Assembly: GCF_042094015.1 (NCBI RefSeq)
Contig: NZ_JBELDZ010000085.1
Span: forward strand, 1-9,847
DNA length: 9,847 nucleotides
From: Aurantibacter sp042094015
Lineage (GTDB): Bacteria > Bacteroidota > Bacteroidia > Flavobacteriales > Flavobacteriaceae
Direction: 5' to 3'
Shown: piece by piece, positions 6,421 to 9,847 of the stretch
How positions within the stretch are numbered: position 1 is the first letter of the stretch
Layout: each line of letters opens with the position of its first letter
Notes under the pieces: model-generated
The model's database searches: none
What the model was told of the DNA's origin: nothing
The model's input: only the letters and a program-made list of their open reading frames with translations
Program-made: the position numbers and the translations under genes

Positions 6421-7650
6421 CTAATCTAAAAAACGATAATAACCACATTTTAAATAAGCACCTTCTGGAAAACCTATGGGATGATCTGAATCGTGCTGTG
6501 TTTTTAAAACGACTTTATATTTTCGGTTAGAAGATCCTAATGCTTGACTATTAATATCTAAAAATGCCTGACTAAGAACTCTTGATGAACAAGATGCTAA
6601 AACTAATAGTCCATTTTTAGCTGTTAATTGCTCACCTAAATTAGCTAATTGCGAATATTTCTTTTTTGCTAATTCTATTTCCGATGCTTGTTTTGCAAAA
6701 CTTGGTGGATCTATAACAACGACATCAAAAGTGTTGTTGTTTTTAATTAGTTTTTTTAATTCCTCGAATGCATCACCAGCAATAACTTTATGTTTACCTG
6801 AATAATTATTTAGTTTCCCATTTTGTAATGCTATTTCTAAAGCTTGCTTACTTATATCTAAACTGGTCACTTCTTTAGCATTATTATATAACGCATGAAC
6901 AGAAAATCCACCAGCATAAGAAAACACATCTAATACTGTTTTGCCTTTACTCCACTCGCCTACTTGTTTTCTATTGGCTCTATGATCTAAAAAATAACCT
7001 GTTTTATGACCTTTAATTACGTTTGCCGAAAAATTTACGTTGTGCTCTACAAATTCTACAACTTCGTTTTCTAAAGAACCATAAACAACTTCTCCGTTTT
7101 GTAACTTGTGTAATTTAGAGTTTTCTAAACTTCTACTTAATCTTACAACAACAGTTTTAGCATTCGCTATTTGTTGTAAATCTGGAATAATAGTTTCTAA
7201 GTAAGGTAACCAAATTTCAGAGTAAATTTTAACGACTAAAACATTTGCATAAACATCTGCTATTAAGCCAGGAAAACCATCATTTTCTCCAAATAATAAG
7301 CGGTAACTATTAGTGTTAGTTCTTAATAAATCCTCACGTTTAGAAAAAGCATCTTGTATTTTATGGTGAAAAAAATCTGCATTAATTTCTGCTTTTTCTG
7401 TACTACTATGCAGCATTTTAATTCGAATTGGCGAATTAGCATCGTATAAACCTAAACCAATAACTCTGTTTTTATTTTTACCAAATACAATAGCTAAATC
7501 TCCAGATTGTGCATTGTCTTTTATCTTAACAATATTATCTGAAAAAACCCAAGGATGATTTTGTAGTACAAATTGTTCGCCTTTTGCATTAAGTTTTACA
7601 GCTAAATGTTTTGGTTGGTAATTAGAATTTATTCGCGTAGAAAAAGACAT
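6421..7650 (-). CDS. Class I SAM-dependent rRNA methyltransferase, RlmI-like (23S rRNA m5C)
   Basis: This 409-residue protein has the RlmI/YccW architecture. A PUA RNA-binding domain spans about 17-85 (HPWVFSDNI at 32-40). A linker subdomain contains NSYRLLFGENDGFPGLIAD (114-132). The Rossmann methyltransferase domain starts near 205. Conserved blocks are KTGYFLDHR (216-224), SAM motif I VLDVFSYAGGFS (239-250), GDAFEEL (292-298), motif IV DPPSFAK (314-320), and the catalytic-type cysteine in SCSS (353-356, Cys354). E. coli RlmI makes m5C1962 in 23S rRNA. Length and all motifs agree with an active enzyme, although the exact target base in this lineage is inferred. It stands alone, convergent with upp and divergent from the gene at 7789. 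TACCTTTA at 7674-7667 is a possible -7 box. Confidence 0.9.
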   Translation of the reverse strand: MSFSTRINSNYQPKHLAVKLNAKGEQFVLQNHPWVFSDNIVKIKDNAQSGDLAIVFGKNKNRVIGLGLYDANSPIRIKMLHSSTEKAEINADFFHHKIQDAFSKREDLLRTNTNSYRLLFGENDGFPGLIADVYANVLVVKIYSEIWLPYLETIIPDLQQIANAKTVVVRLSRSLENSKLHKLQNGEVVYGSLENEVVEFVEHNVNFSANVIKGHKTGYFLDHRANRKQVGEWSKGKTVLDVFSYAGGFSVHALYNNAKEVTSLDISKQALEIALQNGKLNNYSGKHKVIAGDAFEELKKLIKNNNTFDVVVIDPPSFAKQASEIELAKKKYSQLANLGEQLTAKNGLLVLASCSSRVLSQAFLDINSQALGSSNRKYKVVLKTQHDSDHPIGFPEGAYLKCGYYRFLD

Positions 7651-7666
7651 TAATTTTAATTTGATG

Positions 7667-7674
7667 TAAAGGTA
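7667..7674 (-). promoter_or_regulatory. Candidate -7 box (TACCTTTA) for the rRNA methyltransferase gene
   Basis: The minus strand reads TACCTTTA, one base off TAnnTTTG, 17-24 nt before the ATG at 7650. No TTG is visible at the expected -33 distance. It is plausible but weak. Confidence 0.3.
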
Positions 7675-7788
7675 GTATTTTTGGATTTTAATGAGAGCTT
7701 CATTTTTAAAAGTTAACCGATTTAATCTTTAATAAATACCAACTTCATTATTTTTTCGTTAGTTTTAGTGCAACCTACAACTAAACCT

Positions 7789-8379
7789 ATGGCATCTTAT
7801 ATTTTTGAATTGTTTCCAGATCTTAAACCATTTGACTACAACTTGCATTATGAGGACTTTTTTTTAAATAAAAACTGGGTTTTAGTTAATGGTATTAATC
7901 ATAAAAAAGCCATTTATGTCTTTAAAGACGAAAACACATTATCTATTACAGAGAATGATACTGTAACAGAAACTTCGTGGTGTATAACTATTAAAAACAC
8001 GTTTTCTATAGATACAGAAGATGGATTAATTACCGTGAAAGCCTATTTTAAAGACACAGATGTTTTAGTGTTAAATCATAAAAACACAGATGATTTTGCA
8101 CTTTATATAAATGAAGAAAATTATAACGAAGATTTAAATAACATTGAAGATGTACAAAAATTTCTTCATGAAAAATACACTAAAAAAGCAACCGATTTAA
8201 TTTACGATCATGAGTTTTATTTTATAGAACAATCTAAAGAGTATGGGCCTTTTACAGTAGAAGAATTAGCTAAAAAAGTAGAAGAAAACACTATAAGTGA
8301 GCATTGTTTTGTTAGAGATGTTAATGAGCACGATTACTCTAAAAAAATACGCATTAGAGACCTAACTAAAGCTTTTTAA
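7789..8379 (+). CDS. GYF_2-domain protein of unknown function
   Basis: I do not recognise the gene as a whole. From the ATG at 7789 it encodes 196 residues, soluble, rich in Asp, Glu and Lys, with no signal peptide or membrane segment. Residues about 141-196 look like a GYF_2 domain: EFYFIEQSKEYGPFTVEEL, a helix, then HCFVRDVNEHDYSKKIRIRDL. In that family YYI...GPFT-EEL is followed by a V/W-x-R..W-x-K-A..I..L tail. GYF-type domains generally bind proline-rich peptides. The N-terminal 140 residues are alternating short beta-strands (KAIYVFKDENTLSITEN, GLITVKAYFKDTDVLVL) that could form a small beta-sandwich or lipocalin-like sheet. An in-frame GTG at 7768 would add seven residues, but it overlaps a possible -7 box (TAGTTTTA, 7760-7767), so I prefer the ATG. 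The gene is monocistronic between divergent rlmI and the Crp/Fnr gene. Confidence 0.72.
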   Translation: MASYIFELFPDLKPFDYNLHYEDFFLNKNWVLVNGINHKKAIYVFKDENTLSITENDTVTETSWCITIKNTFSIDTEDGLITVKAYFKDTDVLVLNHKNTDDFALYINEENYNEDLNNIEDVQKFLHEKYTKKATDLIYDHEFYFIEQSKEYGPFTVEELAKKVEENTISEHCFVRDVNEHDYSKKIRIRDLTKAF

Positions 8380-8385
8380 AAAACT

Positions 8386-8403
8386 TGACTTTGTCATTTT
8401 TTT
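8386..8403 (+). terminator. Weak hairpin with seven-T tail after the GYF_2 gene
   Basis: TGAC-TTT-GTCA (8386-8396) is followed directly by seven Ts (8397-8403), starting 7 nt past the TAA. The stem is only 4 bp, though flanking A and T runs could extend it. It is a possible intrinsic terminator, and weak. Confidence 0.28.
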
Positions 8404-8404
8404 A

Positions 8405-8422
8405 AGTTAACTTCGTTTAACT
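8405..8422. promoter_or_regulatory. Palindrome AGTTAA-N6-TTAACT upstream of the Crp/Fnr gene
   Basis: Two 6-nt arms, AGTTAA and TTAACT, are perfect inverted copies separated by CTTCGT. The geometry (dyad with a 6-nt spacer) is that of sites bound by Crp/Fnr-family dimers. It lies 89-106 nt before the regulator's start, so autoregulation is possible. It could equally be part of a hairpin after the preceding gene. Confidence 0.3.
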
Positions 8423-8510
8423 GCTGATATAAAACATTATAACGATTTCATATCATCTTGTTACCTGCAAGCTATAAAAACAAATTATGTAAATAACATC
8501 TAGCAAATAC

Positions 8511-9029
8511 ATGAGTATTTTACCAACAGAAAAAAAAATAAAAGTTAATAAAGGAGACATACTTCTTAAACAAGGTCAAATAACAAAACATGGTTATTTA
8601 GTAAAAACTGGATGCCTTAAAAGTTATACTTTAGACAATAACGGCAAAGAGCATATTTTACAATTTGCGCCAGAAAACTGGATGATTTCAGATTTGGATA
8701 GCTTTACAAATCAAATACCTTCAGTTATTTTTATTGAAGCTATAGAAGATAGTGAAGTTGCATTTATTTCTAAATCAGAATTTAATGACATTTCGCAATT
8801 AGAAAAACCAGAACTCATTGAAATTGCAACAAAATTTAGAAACAATTTAATTGCCACAAATAAGCGTGTTATAGGATTATTAAGTGCTACTGCAGAGCAA
8901 CGTTATATAGACTTCACATTACTTTATCCTACACTAGTACAACGCTTACCACTTAAACTTATAGCATCATACATAGGTGTTACACCAGAATATTTAAGCG
9001 AAACAAGACGTAAACTGGCAAAAAAATAG
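8511..9029 (+). CDS. Crp/Fnr-family transcriptional regulator
   Basis: This 172-residue cytoplasmic DNA-binding protein has a cyclic-nucleotide-binding-like beta-roll at about 5-95 (KGDILLKQGQITKHGYLVKTG at 14-34, FAPENWMISDLDSF at 52-65). A dimerisation helix lies at about 100-125. The C-terminal winged helix contains LPLKLIASYIGVTPEYLSETRRK (146-168), where IGVTPEYLSETRRK is the recognition segment. This is the Bacteroidetes type, lacking Fnr cysteine clusters and obvious cAMP-contact residues, so its ligand is unknown. Typical members are about 190 residues. This one lacks roughly the first 20, and an in-frame TAA at 8490 with no other ATG after it fixes the start. The lost part is outside the beta-roll, so function is probably retained. 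It is followed on the same strand, after 86 nt, by the DoxX-like gene. Genes of this subfamily often sit next to the membrane or redox gene they control, which is inference here. Confidence 0.88.
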   Translation: MSILPTEKKIKVNKGDILLKQGQITKHGYLVKTGCLKSYTLDNNGKEHILQFAPENWMISDLDSFTNQIPSVIFIEAIEDSEVAFISKSEFNDISQLEKPELIEIATKFRNNLIATNKRVIGLLSATAEQRYIDFTLLYPTLVQRLPLKLIASYIGVTPEYLSETRRKLAKK

Positions 9030-9067
9030 CCTCAACTTCATTTCTTAAGGTATCTTATTTTTATTCT

Positions 9068-9116
9068 TTTTTATAAAGTCCAACTTTGCAGTTATAAATA
9101 TTAAACTTTATAAAAA
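9068..9116. promoter_or_regulatory. 12-bp inverted repeat flanking the doxX promoter region
   Basis: TTTTTATAAAGT (9068-9079) and ACTTTATAAAAA (9105-9116) are perfect inverted copies 25 nt apart. The right arm ends on the A of the DoxX ATG. Between them lies CAACTTTG (9081-9088), one mismatch from TAnnTTTG and 28 nt before the ATG, the best -7 candidate. A smaller dyad, AACT-TTGC-AGTT (9082-9093), overlaps it. The arms could form an RNA hairpin hiding the start codon or mark an operator. The DNA is very AT-rich, so chance is possible. Confidence 0.32.
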
Positions 9117-9523
9117 TGACTGATCAAAAAAGAAACAAAGTTTTACACATTGGCTTATGGATAGCACAAGCATTAGTAGCTTTAATGCTACTTTGGGGAG
9201 CATTTGCTAAACTTGGTACTCCAATAGAAGAACTTGCTAAAATGATGCCTTGGGCTACAGAAAATCCATCTTTAGTTACTTTAACAGGTATTGTTGATTT
9301 ATTAGGTGGTTTAGGTTTACTATTACCAGCATTACTTAAAATTAAACCTCAACTTACCATTTATGCTGCTTATGGTACAATTGCACTTATGGTAGCAGCT
9401 GCAATATTTCATATCTCTAGAGGTGAGTATGAGTCTGTAGGAATGAATGTTGTAATACTTCTTATTGCTGTATTTATAGCATGGGGAAGAAGTAAAAAAG
9501 AGCCTATTTTACCTAAAGTATAA
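9116..9523 (+). CDS. DoxX-like integral membrane protein
   Basis: This 135-residue inner-membrane protein has four predicted helices at about 11-32, 52-74, 79-99 and 108-123, the layout of the DoxX/DoxX-like family. The first helix WIAQALVALMLLWGAFAKL (15-33), with its G-x-x-K end, and GIVDLLGGLGLLLPALL (58-74) are the typical conserved segments. The C-terminus is basic (GRSKKEP) and probably cytoplasmic. The family name comes from a thiosulfate:quinone oxidoreductase subunit, but most members have no known activity. Some act in oxidative-stress membrane complexes. The gene follows a Crp/Fnr regulator and is 12 nt upstream of a YedZ/MsrQ-like haem protein, with which it is probably cotranscribed. 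That suggests a role linked to membrane redox, by context only. Confidence 0.85.
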   Translation: MTDQKRNKVLHIGLWIAQALVALMLLWGAFAKLGTPIEELAKMMPWATENPSLVTLTGIVDLLGGLGLLLPALLKIKPQLTIYAAYGTIALMVAAAIFHISRGEYESVGMNVVILLIAVFIAWGRSKKEPILPKV

Positions 9524-9535
9524 ACATAAAGGTTA

Positions 9536-9847
9536 ATGAATAACATCAAAACATTTTTTACATCTAAGTATATTTTATGGTTAATATTAGCCATACCAGG
9601 TACATTACTTACTGTAAGCTATTATCGTGATCAAGTAAACTATGATATGATAATGCATATCACAGGGGAATTTGCTGGTCGCATGTTAATTATTAGCCTT
9701 ATTGCAACACCTTTAAAACTATTATTCCCAAAAGGAAAAATTGCTAAATGGTTATTAAGAAACCGTCGCTTTTTTGGAGTGGCGGCTTTCTCTTATACAC
9801 TATTACACACTATTTTTTATGTTTTAGAATACAGATCGGAAGAGCAC
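9536..9847 (+). CDS. Ferric-reductase-like/MsrQ (YedZ)-type haem-binding membrane protein, truncated at window end
   Basis: From the ATG at 9536, 104 codons run open to the window end. The first helix is at 11-28 (KYILWLILAIPGTLLTVS). Next come HITGEFAGRMLIISLIATPLK (41-61), then the cytoplasmic LLRNRRFFG (73-81) and a third helix at 80-97 with SYTLLHTIFYV. Hx(T)GE, (A/T)TPLK, RRxxG and LLH form the pattern of the YedZ/MsrQ ferric-reductase-like transmembrane domain. His41 and His91 are candidate haem ligands. MsrQ passes quinone electrons to periplasmic MsrP for methionine sulfoxide repair. Whether an msrP partner exists cannot be seen, and lone Bacteroidetes members also occur, so I give no symbol. 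The last five codons (RSEEH, 9833-9847) are adapter sequence, so the genuine gene ends at about Tyr99 here and roughly half of the usual ~200 residues is missing. Confidence 0.75.
   Translation, partial: MNNIKTFFTSKYILWLILAIPGTLLTVSYYRDQVNYDMIMHITGEFAGRMLIISLIATPLKLLFPKGKIAKWLLRNRRFFGVAAFSYTLLHTIFYVLEYRSEEH
9833..9847 (+). other. Illumina TruSeq adapter sequence at contig end (artefact)
   Basis: AGATCGGAAGAGCAC is identical to the first 15 bases of the standard TruSeq adapter and runs exactly to the window end. A chance 15-base match at this position is extremely unlikely, and the sequence is GC-richer than its surroundings. It is best read as untrimmed adapter, not genomic DNA. Confidence 0.9.

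Noticed and set aside
7768..7788. GTG start giving seven extra residues to the GYF_2 protein
   Set aside because: GTG starts are uncommon here, the extension MQPTTKP adds nothing conserved, and it abuts a possible -7 box. The ATG at 7789 fits better.
9409..9594. Minus-strand open frame of 61 codons across the DoxX/MsrQ-like junction
   Set aside because: It runs antisense across two recognisable genes and their 12-nt junction, with no family features.
1..9847. Search for a new defence, mobile or biosynthetic system, tRNA genes, insertion sequences or attachment sites
   Set aside because: All intact genes belong to familiar families without a defence-like or transposase gene. I saw no tRNA cloverleaf, terminal inverted repeats or target duplications.

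Overview
The window looks like a chromosomal segment from a marine-type member of the Flavobacteriaceae (Bacteroidetes). The DNA is AT-rich, codons end mostly in A or T, and Shine-Dalgarno sequences are absent. Several starts are preceded by TAnnTTTG-like -7 boxes, and the large secreted protein has a signal peptide ending in NAQ. The last 15 bases (9833-9847) match the start of the Illumina TruSeq adapter, so the right edge is very probably an untrimmed contig end.

Layout. 1-403 (-) is a PaaI/YdiI-type hotdog thioesterase whose C-terminus is cut off by the window edge. It is divergent from a serine alpha/beta hydrolase (447-1079, +). 1095-4112 (-) encodes a 1005-residue secreted repeat protein with a beta-solenoid-like passenger of about 33 N-x-G-x-I turns and a C-terminal module carrying two dockerin-like calcium loops. 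A strong hairpin (4221-4252) separates it from a nitronate monooxygenase-like flavoenzyme (4277-5224, -). The gap from 5225 to 5641 holds no intact gene, but its right half is the decayed remnant of a glutaminyl-peptide cyclotransferase. That remnant ends in a TAATG overlap with the uracil phosphoribosyltransferase gene upp (5642-6295, +). An RlmI-type 23S rRNA cytosine methyltransferase (6421-7650, -) converges on upp. A GYF_2-domain protein of unknown function (7789-8379, +) follows.

The right end (8511-9847, +) has a Crp/Fnr-family regulator, a DoxX-like four-helix membrane protein, and the start of a YedZ/MsrQ-type haem-binding membrane protein. The last two are 12 nt apart and look like one transcription unit. 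A palindrome with a 6-nt spacer precedes the regulator, and a 12-bp inverted repeat surrounds the doxX promoter region.

Most genes are ordinary flavobacterial housekeeping or accessory genes, and I see no convincing new multi-gene system. The points most worth a second look are the cyclotransferase pseudogene, the architecture of the repeat protein, the adapter at the end, and the possible operators around the Crp/Fnr-DoxX genes.
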